A stretch of DNA of 64,000 nt from Nymphaea colorata (taxonomy: Eukaryota; Streptophyta; Magnoliopsida; Nymphaeales; Nymphaeaceae): the NCBI RefSeq assembly GCF_008831285.2, contig NC_045146.1, positions 126,001-190,000 on the forward strand. The letters run 5' to 3'. Below are positions 1 to 13,800 of the stretch, in pieces. Under the pieces are notes generated by a model. That model searched no databases. It saw nothing but the letters and a program-made list of their open reading frames with translations, and was not told the DNA's origin. Made by a program: the position numbers and the translations under genes. Each line of letters opens with the position of its first letter. Positions within the stretch are counted from its first letter, which is position 1.

Positions 1-11
1 GATCTCGTGGA

Positions 12-20
12 AAACCCTAG
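12..20 (+). promoter_or_regulatory. Telo-box upstream of RPS17
   Basis: The motif AAACCCTAG lies about 115 bp before the RPS17 start codon. Telo-boxes (AAACCCTA) are known elements of plant ribosomal-protein and translation-factor promoters, often acting with TEF or site II elements. The window edge cuts the promoter, so no partner elements can be seen. Confidence 0.6.
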
Positions 21-48
21 TCTTCGAAAAGCCTTTGTTGAAACGCCA

Positions 49-562
<514 letters not shown>

Positions 563-1292
563 GCCTCCAGGAGAGCGTCTTCTGCCCCTTGATATTTCTG
601 ATCGGATCGTGATTGTGGTCACTTTTGTTCCTTTCCCATTTTGTTAGATGTTTCAGATTTAGGACTCTGTTCCGAACAGTAATAGAGATATTTTTGTTTC
701 TCTTTTTTACCGGGAATTTGGTATTATGTTTCTCGCAAACGTTTGAGCATAATATGTTTATCGTCGTCTGATGTTCATCTATGTTTTGTTTGGGAATGAT
801 AGTTACGCTAGGCCACTGGTGCTTTCACATGCTAGTGTTGTAGATGCGACCCTCAGTGGTTTCTTCTCTTACCCCTTATGTTATGGTTTCATTTATTATA
901 TTTGGTGTGAGATGCAGGTTTTGTGTGATATTACTTGCGTGTGCTGTAGCTCAGAGTATTGCGTATTATTGCGATTGTTGTTTGTTGGTACTTTTCTTCT
1001 TGATCTAGGTGTTATATTTCAATGCTGTGAAATACAATGAGAAGAGCTGAGGCGTGACATGCACACACATACAAAACTATTTCTTACAAGAGTAACGAGT
1101 CAGATTCTGCAAAACAAAACAGATTAATCAAAGTTACAATTTAAACTTATTATCATCACTCCAATAAGAATTGTAAGAAACAATAATACAATGGAACACC
1201 CATTTTAGTAGCACAACTATTTATCAAGAATTGAGCAATGCCAAGGAGGAATCATGACGGGTTAGTGATTATTTAACCCAGCTCTTAAGTAC
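563..1292. other. RPS17 3' flank, no further gene seen
   Basis: T-rich sequence after the RPS17 stop probably contains its 3' UTR and polyadenylation region. From about 1040 the composition becomes A-rich up to the Ca2+-ATPase fragment. Short open frames here show no family resemblance. Confidence 0.5.
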
Positions 1293-1614
1293 CTGGTGAA
1301 GAGCACCATACGTTGTAAAGCCAATGCTTTCTGCAAAGGGGGAAGATCCTTAAATTCGGAAGCAGTATAAGAATATCCAGTAAAATCAGGAAGATCAAAA
1401 GCCCCAATTCTGTGGCAGAGAGATTCTGCAGTAGACTTAAGATTTATATAATAAATCAGCAAGTTGTATTACAAAAGTTGAACAAAAAAAAGATCCTCAA
1501 TCATCCTGATCTCACTTTGTTATCACCAGTAACAACTATCACACGTATCCCGGCAGACAGGCATGTCAGAATAGCATTTCGTTCTTCCTCCCGTGGAGGG
1601 TCGAGCATTCCAAC
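1293..1614 (-). pseudogene. Fragment of ER-type P-type Ca2+-ATPase (ECA-like), two exons
   Basis: Two exon-like blocks read on the minus strand. Block A (1614-1516, 33 codons) starts [10 protein letters not shown] and ends VVTGDNK, the hinge motif TGDN of the P domain of P-type ATPases. Block B (1435-1293) starts STAESLCHRIGAF and continues into TASEFKDLPPLQKALALQRM. Both are characteristic of plant ER-type Ca2+ pumps (ECA, SERCA-like). Block A ends at a GT donor and block B is preceded by AG, so the original intron (1515-1436) is retained; this argues against a processed copy. No phosphorylation-site exon, nucleotide-binding exon or membrane exons were found on either side. It is therefore a genomic fragment of roughly 80 codons of an approximately 1000-residue protein, probably non-functional. 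Confidence 0.75.
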
Positions 1615-4400
1615 CTTCATGTCAAAAGACAAAGTTTAGTACTGCTGCTCAATAATTGTGAATTTCAATTGTATTCTTCTTCTAAAGGTTATCCTTTATT
1701 AATACATTGAAAATTTGAAACACATCAACTTAAGTAAGTTCATCAGTCAATATTACAGAAGCCAAAATTTTTAAGTGCCAATTTCCATATCATAGTTCCC
1801 TTTAATCCATCTAGATTGATCATTTTTCACAGACAGAAAGGGAAGATCATAGATTGGTGCCTATAGTGGAGCTTTATATTCCAGTACATTGGATACCATG
1901 GACAAGGAAACTTAGCATGTGCTTTATTGAGGTGCTAAATAGAAAGTTTTCATTTTTATACTCTGGCATGTCATATGTGGAGCATAATGCGTAGGGCCAT
2001 TTTGATCCTATAACAACTCCGATTGATTTCGGGTGGAACTTTGACGTGTCTGACCACACTTACCTTCCAGGCCTTGGATAGGGCGAAACCAGATTTGGAG
2101 AAAACAAAGAAGACATCACAATCAAGACCTTTCAAACGTCTAGGCTGATGTGGCCTTTTTTATGGTGCAATTGTAGCCCTTCACTTGCCGTCCTAGCAGC
2201 TTGCAGTTTCAATTAAGTAGATAAAATCGTAACCAGCATTTGGGGACGATTGTTTGCATGTTGGTGAGTATTTATGGCAGGCCTCACTCTGAACAAAGGT
2301 GGAAGCACTTGTCCTGTCTTAATGCTTCATGAGTTTAATGCAGCTAAACTCAGCTTGGATGATCATGATCTGTGTAGGCTGTAGCTGTTCTGGCATGATT
2401 CCCTCTGGCAGGCTCGAATAAAATGAGAGTTCTCTTCATATGAATTCACCTTTTTTTCCTATAATATTTAGAACCGACTGGGAACAGGCTTATTAGATTA
2501 CTCTTGTACAATTGAGCTCTACAAGAGTGGATTAGCGTTGCTACATATTTCCTGTATTCAGTTGGGAGGAAAATAAAACCTTGTGATCATTAGTCACTGA
2601 TCCTGCCTTACCAAGTATCCCTCTTGGGAACTAGTCTTTTAATCCTTATTCTTGTTGGGTTGTTTATCTGCACATATTTTTGGTCCTACTAAAAAAAAGA
2701 TATTTATATGAGATTCCTTGTTTGTGGTCAAGAATGAGAATTTTTTCAAGCAAGTTATGGTATGTTCGCAAGCACAAGTCTGGTCTTTGACAATCACCAA
2801 AAACTTGATGGGCGAATGGGATTGGCTCTGATTTATTGGGGCGTCTCTGCCATTGCTCAAGTGATGCATGCGTCTTCTTGACGAGGTTTGTGTGTTGCAC
2901 TCTGAGGCACATGCTAGGCAGTCAATCATATATGAAGTTACGAGACTTAATCGGAGGAATGGAACGGCACATACTTTCACCTGTTCGATCAAACTACAGA
3001 GTTTTGAATGGGCTGCAATATCAAGCCTATTGCTTATTCTTTCAACTGAATATTTGGGACTTCGGTAGTGTTTTCTTCTCGTTTCAGTATCTACTGGACG
3101 TGTAAAGCTATTTGCGAGAAAACAATTCATCCTACGTGCTTGATGAAATGTTCAAAGGATTTTAAGCTCTGCCCACTTAATGGGATGCTTCTGTAATATT
3201 CTGGCAGTGTGATGACAAGAAAGATTGGGCAGTATCTCTATGTTTCGAGGAAGGAAGCTCCCAGGACGGACACACCGTTCCGTCATGCTGCACGTGTTCC
3301 ATGGTTTACGTTTAAGTTGTTCCTGTGTATTGTTTTGGTAGACTGCATTACATTTGGAGACACCGCTGTGGCCTGCATGTTAATTCTGTTAGGTCCCATT
3401 ATGTTCTTGTCTCTACTGCATTCACGGAGTTGGGGACACCACGCTAGCGTTCTGTTTTCAGCATCTTGAAAGCGGTTCATACAAGTATTATATGACGAGG
3501 TTATGTTTGGAACTGTTTTAAGTTTTTATATTATTACTAGAAACGAGAATAAAAAGATTACTATTTTCGTTTATAATAGATGTGATTGGTTTGCTAGCTT
3601 AAAGTGGAAGAAGAAATATTTGACAGTGGTGGCGATAGCAGTCGTAGGAAGTGAAACCAGCACAAGCTTTAAAGAACCAGGGCAAGTATTAGAACTTTCC
3701 AATCCACTATCCTCTCTGTAACTCTAATCAACCACTTTGACAAACTCTTGTCCACTATAGCTCACCGCGTACTGGAGCTCGTAACTTGATTTTTCCAACT
3801 TTATTTTGGACATCCATCCTGCACACGATGACATTTACAATCAGTTTGTCCAAAAGTCGGGATATTGAAGGATGTAGAACAAAAAACATATGACGAAAGC
3901 ACGTGAAGAGTTTGAGTGCTACAGCGCAATTTGCTATGGCCAAACAACCACAGTTTGCATGGTCCAAGGAAATTATGGATATGCTTGCACAAAATAGCTG
4001 ATATGGTCATGATTCAGTGGGCCAGGTCCACTTACTTTTTTTCTCTCGTCGCTCCATCCTCCTAACATTTTCCATCTAGTGAATGCCCATTTTGGAAAGA
4101 CCCATACATCTATATAAGAAGCTGGTAGACACTACTAGATATATATGGTAGATACTATGTTAGATATATATAGATATGTATAGTGAATGGTAACTTTGAC
4201 CTTTTAGAATCATCCAACTCGTAAGGGTCATCCGACTCATAAAGGTCATCCAATCTATAGATCACTGAGAGAAACAAGAAAAAAAAATGTCAATTAATAT
4301 TGAATAACAAAGATACTCGGTGCTTATTTTTCTCTCAAAATTCCAAAAATTCGTGACAGAATCAAAGGGCCCTCATAAATGACCTGAATAGCCAAAGTAC

Positions 4401-4458
<58 letters not shown>

Positions 4459-4838
4459 GGAGGGAGAAGGAGGTTATTAAGCTACGAACACAAAAAGACA
4501 ATTAAGAATAAGCAGACAAAATGAGGATCTTATCAAATAGCTAATTTGCGGTTTTTTCAACATTATAATGAACTGCAGATCCGCATCGGGTTACACCCCG
4601 TACTCTGTGTGAGGGATATTGTCGAAATCAAACATCCCAGTGAGATTTTAGGAAGGAAAGACTTGGGCAAAAAAGGACGTGCAGAACAATTCTTCAGAAG
4701 CAGAACTCTTCCTTGTACAAAAATGTTCAGTTCAGATACTTTGACATGCAAAACTTGTGCTCCAGAACAGGTTTGCAAGGAAGCATTCCAAAGAAAAGGT
4801 TTAACTACAAGGAGGCACCAAGACTAAAAAGTTACAAC
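1615..4838. other. Intergenic, no recognisable gene
   Basis: About 3.2 kb of AT-rich DNA separates the Ca2+-ATPase fragment from the 3' end of the PSMD5-like gene. Open frames on both strands, the longest near 2639-3130 on the minus strand, show no conserved motif. They look like chance frames. A compound microsatellite lies at 4401-4458. Confidence 0.5.
4401..4458. repeat. Compound microsatellite (GT)n(AT)n(AG)n
   Basis: Three dinucleotide tracts follow one another without a gap: about six GT units (4401-4412), fourteen AT units (4413-4440) and nine AG units (4441-4458). Confidence 0.95.
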
Positions 4839-7800
4839 TCAGAATCGTTCAGCTGGCACAACCACCGGCTGGGCTTCTGCTCGTTTTTTGCCATGGTAAG
4901 GACCTCTTCTCACTGCTTCCTGCACCTGCACCATCGCCGTTGTAAATGCAAATAACGGTATCTCCGATCAAGATTGTAAAATTAGACTCACTGACTCCAA
5001 TTCTTACATCACGGACACTCCAAAAGCACATATGGGTACTAAACCTCCACAACTTACGGAAACTTGCTTTATAAATATCTAAAACAAAAAATGTAAAATG
5101 CCCTTCAGATCTTGTTTGGCATGTAAATTTTCCCATTATTCCCATTTTATTTGTCAAACACAGTTTCAACATGTCATGCCCTCAAAAGGACTTCTATTTT
5201 GACGGATTCTAAGCTGTCCATTTTTCCCCATCTTGGAAATTGATTTTTATGGTAAATCTCCAACATTAAATTTTCCTAAACCTAGTGTAACTGGATACAA
5301 TTAAACTTTGTCCTGCAGAGTTGTTTCAAGAATCAAAGCAAATTAGATCGACTACCTTAGAAGCTACTCCCGAGAGTGAAGGCTCGTCTAGGTCACGTTG
5401 AGTTGCCAAAGCATTTGCTATGGCCAAACAACACTCATGTCGAACTTCCATGCCTGCAAATCAGAAGAGAAGATAGTCAAAAAAGGAAACTTACACTGTC
5501 ATCTAACAGGACCGACAGTTCATTCTCACGTAGGCTACATATAATGGCTACACACCATCACAAAAAGACGAAAGAATAATGCAAGACCACTATATCTCTC
5601 TTCCCACTTGCAAGTAAGAGAATCAGTGGGCTGCTCCAAGTCAGATTTGGTTCTCATCAGGAACAATTTTATATCGGATTTAAAATATTCAGAACATTTA
5701 GAAACTGCACAGAAAAAAAAATCTAGATCCCTATAGGCTGAAAAGTTCAGACACTAACTAGGCTAGGTATTTTTTAACTGGGTCTAAAACCTAAAGAAAC
5801 CAAAACCAACTTCGATCAGGTTTCAGTTAGTTATGGATGAACTGAAAACCATTTCCCATATTGGTGAGGATAGGTAGGTCTTCCTATGCATCTGGGATAA
5901 ACAATTAAACACTATGTCACAAGGATTCAGCTAACAGGCCACCACACCCGCACTGAAGCAGGTGTGCGTGCGCGGACGAGTGTGGCCCGACATGGCACTG
6001 GACATGGTCAACACGTGTCCAATGCGGTCTGCCGCACTTGTTGTCAAAGTTGGCGCATCAAAGGCGTACTGAACTCGGGTCAATGATGAGTCGGGTGCGG
6101 TCAGGACACGTGAAGGACAAATATGTCCCCTTTTTAATGATTTTTCTTTTAAACTTGAAAATCATAAACCCTTGTTGAACAAGGGTTTTATTTCTCGTAT
6201 TAGGGCTTCGTTGAAGCCCCTCAGCTGCATGACAGCCGACAAAGACGGTTGGTCATGTGCATCATGAGAAGCTTGTTTCCAACAACTGATGAAGATTTCC
6301 CGCAAATCGTGGTTCTCGATGGCGAATCGTCTTCTTTCCAGTGCCCTCAAACTCGCCGATGAACACTAGCTCACAAGCGCTACTTCCTCTTTGGTCGATT
6401 TTTTTATGCCTACCTGATTGGTCCAGTCCCCCTACGCTACAGGGTTTCCTCGATGTCCGCTTGGTTCAGGGAGGTTCCCTCAACTCCCTCATCAACTGAT
6501 GCCCTTCACACACTATTTCAGCCGGATTTCACCATTTTCCGACCAACCTACTAGTTAGACAACGGGTTTTCCCATCCCCACAGCTTGATTTACCCATTTT
6601 ACCCAATTACTGCTGATTCCCTCTTTTGAACATTCTGGCTCCAGCTGATTTCCGACGATTTTTTTATTTTTCTGCTGTCATCAACTCATCCTATGATGTG
6701 CTATATTTTTGTTTCTATCTTTGTGCTTGTAGCATTTTTCATTTTTGTTCATAAGCATGTTACCGACAGATTTTCCTCTTGTGCCTTGCTGATTTTTTTT
6801 TGTTTTTGTTTCTATCTTTCTGTTCTTTGGTTTGTACATTTTTATGTTTGAATCTTACATTATGCTCCTGAGCTTGGTTGGGATTCTTACATGTTTTTCT
6901 GTCATCATATTGGTTGTGATGGATTTTCCTTTTTTTGTGATCAGCTCGTGGATCTGATGCTTGAATGGTATATAGTAATATAGTATAATTGTAACTTACA
7001 GACTGCTAATCTGGATTTAGCTGATCTTGTTAGATTAAACGGCCACCGTCATGACTGAAGCAGCAAGTCTACAATTTTATGATCCAGTTTTTCGTTATCC
7101 CTTTATTTCAACTTAACCTACAGTGGTGCATGATCCCTCATCAGTTTGACCAGTGTCTTTCTACCATCAATCTTTGCATCCTTCGCTACAAGTCCTGTCC
7201 TCCGCCCTTAGCCATGTAAAGAATGAAAATTTATTCTAGGTCCAATATATAGATATATAGCAGCTTCACCCAATGGGCACCTTACTCACTTGTGGTCCTA
7301 TTTGTAGCATCCATGTAACATATGGTAAAAAGAACTAGTATTATAAAACCCGGTTCAGAGTAGATCCCAATTCACATATTTGTAGTAGAAGTGATTTTAA
7401 CAATCCTCCAAGCTGTATGCCATGTAACATATGGTAAAAAGAACTAGTATTATAAAACCCGGTTCAGAGTAGATCCCAATTCACATATTTGTAGTAGAGG
7501 TGATTTTAACAATCCTCCAAGCTGTATGCCATGATCATCTGGGATAAGCGGTTAAACAGCCACCTTCATGACTGAAGCAGCAAGTCTACGATTTTATGAT
7601 CCACTTCTTCATTATCCCCTTATTTCAACTTTACCTTCACCGGTGCATGATCATGCCTCATCAATTTGACCAATGCCTTTCTACCATCAATCTTTGCATC
7701 CTTCGCTACAAGTCCTGTCCCTCCACCCTTAGCCGTGGAAACCTTCCAAAAAGAAAAGAAGTTTCACTTTGGTAGATTCACATGCTTTTAAATGTAACCA

Positions 7801-10800
7801 TGTAAAGACCGAAGATTTATTTTGGGTCCAATATATAGATACATAGCAGCCGCAACCAATGGGCACCTTACTCGCTTGTGGCGGCCTATTTGTAGCATCC
7901 ATGCAACATATGGTAAAAAGAACTATTACCATATCTACACTAATAAAAAACCCAGTTCAGAGTAGGTCCTTGTAGTAGAAGTGATCTTAACAATCCACCA
8001 AGTTTTCTGCCATGATCAAGCATGTGGTTACCTCTTTAACAAATTGTGTACAGCCCCTAATAAACCCTCAGTGAATTCTGGATCCATAAGGTATACAACA
8101 AATTTATATCCTGGTTTATCCAGCTTCCAATCTCGTTGCCATGAAATATGAATAAATGAACTAAGTTAAAAGATTAAGATACCCCTAGATGCAGTCAACG
8201 AGTCTGTTTACCATAGACAAGTACAGAGAGCAAGAGTCACCTGCTTAGCATAATACACACTACACAAGTACAGAGAGCAAGAGTCACCTGCTTAGCATAA
8301 TACACACTACACAAGTACAGAGAGCAAGAGTCACCTGCTTAGCATAATACACACTACACAAGTACAAAGAGCAAGAGTCACCTGCTTAGCATAATACACA
8401 CTACACAGCTTCCAGTAAAAGATCGTGCACATAGTGTTATAGCCGTAAACATGCTTAAGCTAATCCAATGAACCATAACATTTATATCGAGTAAATTCTC
8501 GAATGCTTTTCAAGAATTCATGAATAAATATCCTGAGTTAAAAATTGAACTGCAAAAGCCCAATGCCAAATTATAGGTGGAAATCACAACCTATGACAGG
8601 ATAAAATTGGTGAAAGTATAGGTACATGGCGTTTGATGGTTCAATCAAGTCCAGTTCTCATTTTCAGGCAATATGAAAACATGGAATAATATTATACTGA
8701 GGAGTAGATAATCAAAGGAAAAAAAAAACAAGAAAAGGGATGGGAATCTAAAAAAGGTGTATTTCTGTAACTATAAGGACAAACCATATTTTGTCGTCTC
8801 CGAGTAAGCATCAGTAATGATGTCTATAATTTCATGCTTCAAGCAAACCTCCAAAAGGCACCAAGACCGAACAACAAGTCCAGTGATCACTCTATAAGCC
8901 TGTAATAGAAAACAGATATTCAGGAAATGGTCAATTTTTTTATGAAGAATAGGTTCGACGTGGATATAGGACAAGGACCACAAAATTTATTGGCTACACG
9001 TGCTTACAATACATGAAAAATTATTTATGCATCAGACTAATGAATCAGCATTTTAACTTGCATTCACCATCGTCAGGAAACCTTATCCTAAATATGCAGA
9101 AATTCATGCTGACATCTGATTTAAAAATGAAAAGAAGAAAAAATTAAAATGACAACCACTAGTCTCCTTGAGAACAAGGAAACTTGGAGGAAATTTCACT
9201 GAAGAGATTGAGAGTAAATCCTGATCTTACAGCTGATAGCTTGGACCTCAACTTTGCAAGGCTTGGCACAACCTATCACACTTGAGTATAGCAAAGTTTA
9301 TACAAGAAACTAGGATGCATATATCCTTGGCAGAAATTATGTTGATAGACTGGCCAGAGACAGGGTGAAGTATCCAATTCCAGGGAGAATGAATTTGACC
9401 TCGTCCAAGCAATTTAATCCAGGCTTGCTATAACCAGAGTGAATTCCTAAAGCCTGGGGAGCCTTCATGGAAAACATGGGGCCTGAAGAAGATGACCCAC
9501 GCCAGAACTGTGACCTACCTGGCCAGTTAAACCAAAAAATTTGGGAAAAATTTTAGGACACTTTAATCTCATCTGAGTTGGCCCAGACGAGAGGAGGGGT
9601 TGAGGAATGAAGATAAATGTGAAAACATCAAACTACAAAAAAACATGTGTGCACGTGTTCATGTTTCGAAATGTAATTGAAAATAAAGTGAAGTGTAAAG
9701 AATGCTTACTGCCAACCGAATTTCAGGATCCTGTTGCAGAACTGAAAGAAGCAGCCCCTACAAAAGCGACAAAAAAACAAACGCTTGTGTGACATACTGC
9801 AAAACCTCAAAAAACAAACACATGCAGTTGTGCAGAAGCACATATGAAATAATAAGTGGGTAATAGCAATGGATCAACCGATGGTGTCAGTTTGGAACTA
9901 GAAGAAACTGTCTCATAGATCAACTGACGAAGACGCTCTTCCGAAGGATCGCTTAACAACTTACGGTCTGCTGGTCTACCTTCACCGACAATATTTCCAA
10001 GGGCATGTAAAGCTGCCTGATTATATATAAAAAGAGCAGTCAAGCATTACGGCATAACTGTTTTAGTAACATACTTTAAAACATTAAAAAGACCAATGGC
10101 AAACTAGGTCCATAACCATTTTCACATAGACCTCTAAGATTTCAACTGAATAGTATTAAAAGTCGATATGGTGTGGACCAAAAAGGAATATCCATGTGAC
10201 GATGGTACCTAGTTTCAAAACATCATATGTCTCCTGAATGTATTTTATTTAAAATTATGAAATGAGAGTATTATGCTACAAAAAATAAGGCACTGAATAT
10301 TAATTTCCATGGCAGGAAGTATCGTATGGGGATTGTGTTGAAAAGATGAGGCTGATGACTGCAACTAAATTCAACATATTCTCAGATATACATGGATCAC
10401 CAATTTGACATGGGTTATTGATCTTCTCTACCATCAGCTCAACACTGAAAGAATACATAAAGTGATAGAGCTTCTCTCCATACTTTTTTGAATATATCCT
10501 CTATAAGAAAAAAAAATAATGGTCCCAGATTTAAGTGAACATTGTCCAGAAAATTTGGAAAACTATTCTTATAAGAATTAAAGATAACCTACACACATCC
10601 TAGTATTGTGTCACTGAATGGACATGTAAAAGCATGTAATAAAGAGATCTCTTAGTCTTTGATGAGCCAACAAATCAAAAAAACAAGATCAAAACCTACA
10701 AAAGAAAGAATTAGGAAGGGGCAAATGCACAAAATGGCAGGCACTCACTAACTGCTTACTCCTGTCTTTCCGTCTGAATGCTGCCTCTATCACATGCTTA

Positions 10801-13800
10801 ACCATGGGAAGTGAACTTGAAAATAACAGTTCAGCTCCTTCAGATGCTACATATAAATTATGTGAAGACTTGAATGTAAAAGTGACAGAAGTCAATATAA
10901 AAAGGACTAACTTTACAAAACTTCATAAGTTAAACAGGTTAATTGATGAAGTGGAAGTAAAATAACACAAACAATTGAAAAGTAACCTTGCAAAGCTTGT
11001 GCATGTGCAAATACCTGTGCATGTCCACATGCATAAATGCACATGTTTGCGACAAATTATGTGATGATACTACTACAACTATTTCCAAAGACTACCTTTT
11101 ATTGGAGCACGCACAGAAGGATAACATTGTTCTTGTCACACAAGATAACCTTTCACGGGTGATTGCAAAGGTAATTTTCTAATACCTAAGGGAGTAAACT
11201 TGAATAAGTAATGAACATTAACATTGTACCACCCCAGTTTGCTACTCATTCCACTTTTCTTATTCTTCATCCTCATCAGGCAGTCTCTCTCATAACCAGT
11301 AATTGATACAATACCACATGGGACATACCTTAACCAGTAGGGAAAAGGCTTGAACCCTTTCCTGTTTGATTTTTGTACAGGCTCTAAGCACCTGTACACA
11401 CTTGATCAATTGCACCTTTGAAAGAACAAATTGATAGCCAGTCTAAAGTTGAAGCTAAAGGGGTTTTCATAAATTTCAGGTGTGCAAGCACATTTTCACT
11501 TTCAAAGGCAAAGAAACTTACTCGGTTTTTCCTTTTTGTTGAGTAATTACCTTGTACCTATGTCATGAGGACTTACCTAGGAAGGCACTAAACTCATGGC
11601 AACATGGCCAGACAGATGTGCAGGTTTGGACTCACCAAGTACACAGTCGATTAGATGTCCAATATAGAGATGTTATGTCCAAAGACTCCAAAGTCCAAAC
11701 AACTACCAAAGTATAAGGAACACATATATAAATATATTTGTACGTTTATCTTGAAATTTCCAGTATGACATACCTCATTCAAATTGTAAAAAAAGTGAAT
11801 GATGGCACTTTCACATAGTCTCTTGCCTTTTCTGATGCAGTTAGGAAGAAAGGGGAGGGGTCACACATCACTTCCTCCCAGACCTCCCTGCCCAAGAAAG
11901 TCTCTTGGTTGTAGGAATGGAGGTAATGTTGTAAAAAGCGTATCGTAAGCCGTATCGTTCCGGCTTTAAGATACGTCGTATCGTAAATTTTTTTAATAAA
12001 TCAGAAAAAATAGGAAAAGAATTCGAAAAAATCATAAAAAATCAGTAAAAAACAAGAATCATATGTTTTTCATACAAAACATGTTTTACATAATGATAGA
12101 CTTATTATTGCTATAAAGTTACAGTTCATCATTCGTAAATATCAAAATTCATAACAATATCAATCTAGAAAGCACAACAAGTCAACAATTACATAACGTA
12201 TATCATAATTTCATAACCATAGATTCATAAGCCATAAGGTATTAAGGTCCATAAGTCTATGAGATATCACATCAAAAAACAAGTTTTAGATGTTATGTAT
12301 TACATCACAAGATGATAATGAAATTGTGAAAATGTTCAATGTCAAATTATGGAGGTGAGCTTGGTGTATATGCTCCCTCGTCCTCTTCCATGTAGGTGAA
12401 TGATACATCCATACATACATATACATATATAACATACATACATACACAAATATACATACATACATATATATATACATACATACATATATATATACATACA
12501 TACATATATATATACATAATATATATATACATACATATCTATATATATATATGAGTGTTGATAGATTGTGGGTTTCGGGTCCGGATCCATACCCGACCCG
12601 CCTTGTAGCCCGTTTTGGGCTCTACTTAAGTCATGTAACCCTAATCCTTAAGTGTTAATGATAATCTTAAGAGAGAGAGAGTCTGGCTGCTAGTGGGCAC
12701 CAACTCCTCCTCATTCGTGGTTTTTTCTCCCTCGTGTTGAGGGTTTTCCACGTTACATCGTGATCATTGCTTCTCTTCCTCTTCTTCTTGTTCGTATCTC
12801 TACATGGTATCAGAGCCGTGAAGTTCCGGCGTTTCTGGTTGTCTTTTGCCCGTGTTAGAGGAGAATCGCCCGGCACTGTTCATCGTCTCGCCCGTGCCCG
12901 ACGCTCGTGCCCGAGCGTCGTCTGTCGTCCCACCGCCGTCTCCGCCCAGCGCCGCCCTGATCAACGCCGCTCAGGATTCCGCCGTCTCCGCCTAGCGACA
13001 ACCGGCCCAGCGACGCCCTGATTAGCGCAGCCGCTTCCGCCCAGCGTCGGCCTGCCCAAACGACGACCTGTCCAGCGGCGGTCTTTTTCCGCCCAACGTC
13101 GTGTCCTTTTCCGGCGCCGTGCCGCTCTGCCTGATCTGTTTCCGCCCAGCGCCGCGCCGACTGCCTGGTCTGTTCCCGCCCAGCGCCGCGCCGCTTTGCC
13201 TGGTTCCGTTTCCTGCTCTCTGTCCGTTTTTTGGTGTTGTATCGTGTGATTGCTTCTTGCTGCCTACTGGTCTGTGATTATGGCAGCCTCTTCCTCGTCA
13301 ACCGTCAACACCAATCCCACTGAAATAGGGGCTTTTAGAACGGAGAATGTTCCCATGCAGGTCATCACTCTTCGCCTCACCAAGGATAATTATTTTTCGT
13401 GGTCGCCTGCTATGACCATGGGGATTGCTGGCCGTGGTCGCATGGCCTATATTGATGGGAGCAACCCCGAACCAGCAAGAACAAGTGATGTGTGGCATAC
13501 TTGGTTTCTTGAGGATAATCAAGTGAAAACTTGGATTGTCAATTCCGTTTCCGCCGATATTCAGCCCCTTATCCTTCGGAAGAAGACTGCTAGAGACATG
13601 TGGGTGGTCCTCGAGCAAATGTATGGCCAAAAGAAGACCGCAATTCGTACTTACCAAGTAATGAAGACAGTTTATGGCATTCGACAAGGGACCTCGTCTG
13701 TTGCAGAGTACTATGGGGCTTTGAAAGCCAAGTGGGAAGAGCTTGACTATCATTCTGATATTCCTTGGCATTGTCCCCATGATCAGGCACTCTATGTTGC

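Larger units (their letters stand above)
5454..8784. other. Intron 15 of the PSMD5-like gene, rich in duplications
   Basis: This 3.3-kb intron contains the 7.0-8.0 kb segmental duplication and the 47-bp tandem array, both listed separately. A more GC-rich stretch (about 5930-6360) carries a 62-codon minus-strand frame (6350-6162) with no recognised motif. It is probably decayed mobile DNA. Confidence 0.5.

Noticed and set aside
6162-6350. A 62-codon minus-strand frame in intron 15
   Set aside because: No conserved motif was found, and the PSMD5-like exons 15 and 16 join in frame without it.
8218-8405. Regular repeats resembling a CRISPR array
   Set aside because: The 47-bp copies are head to tail without unique spacers, and the context is a plant intron.
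12286-12590. Tyrosine/isoleucine/valine-rich minus-strand frames
   Set aside because: They are translations of the ACATAC/ATATAT simple repeat.
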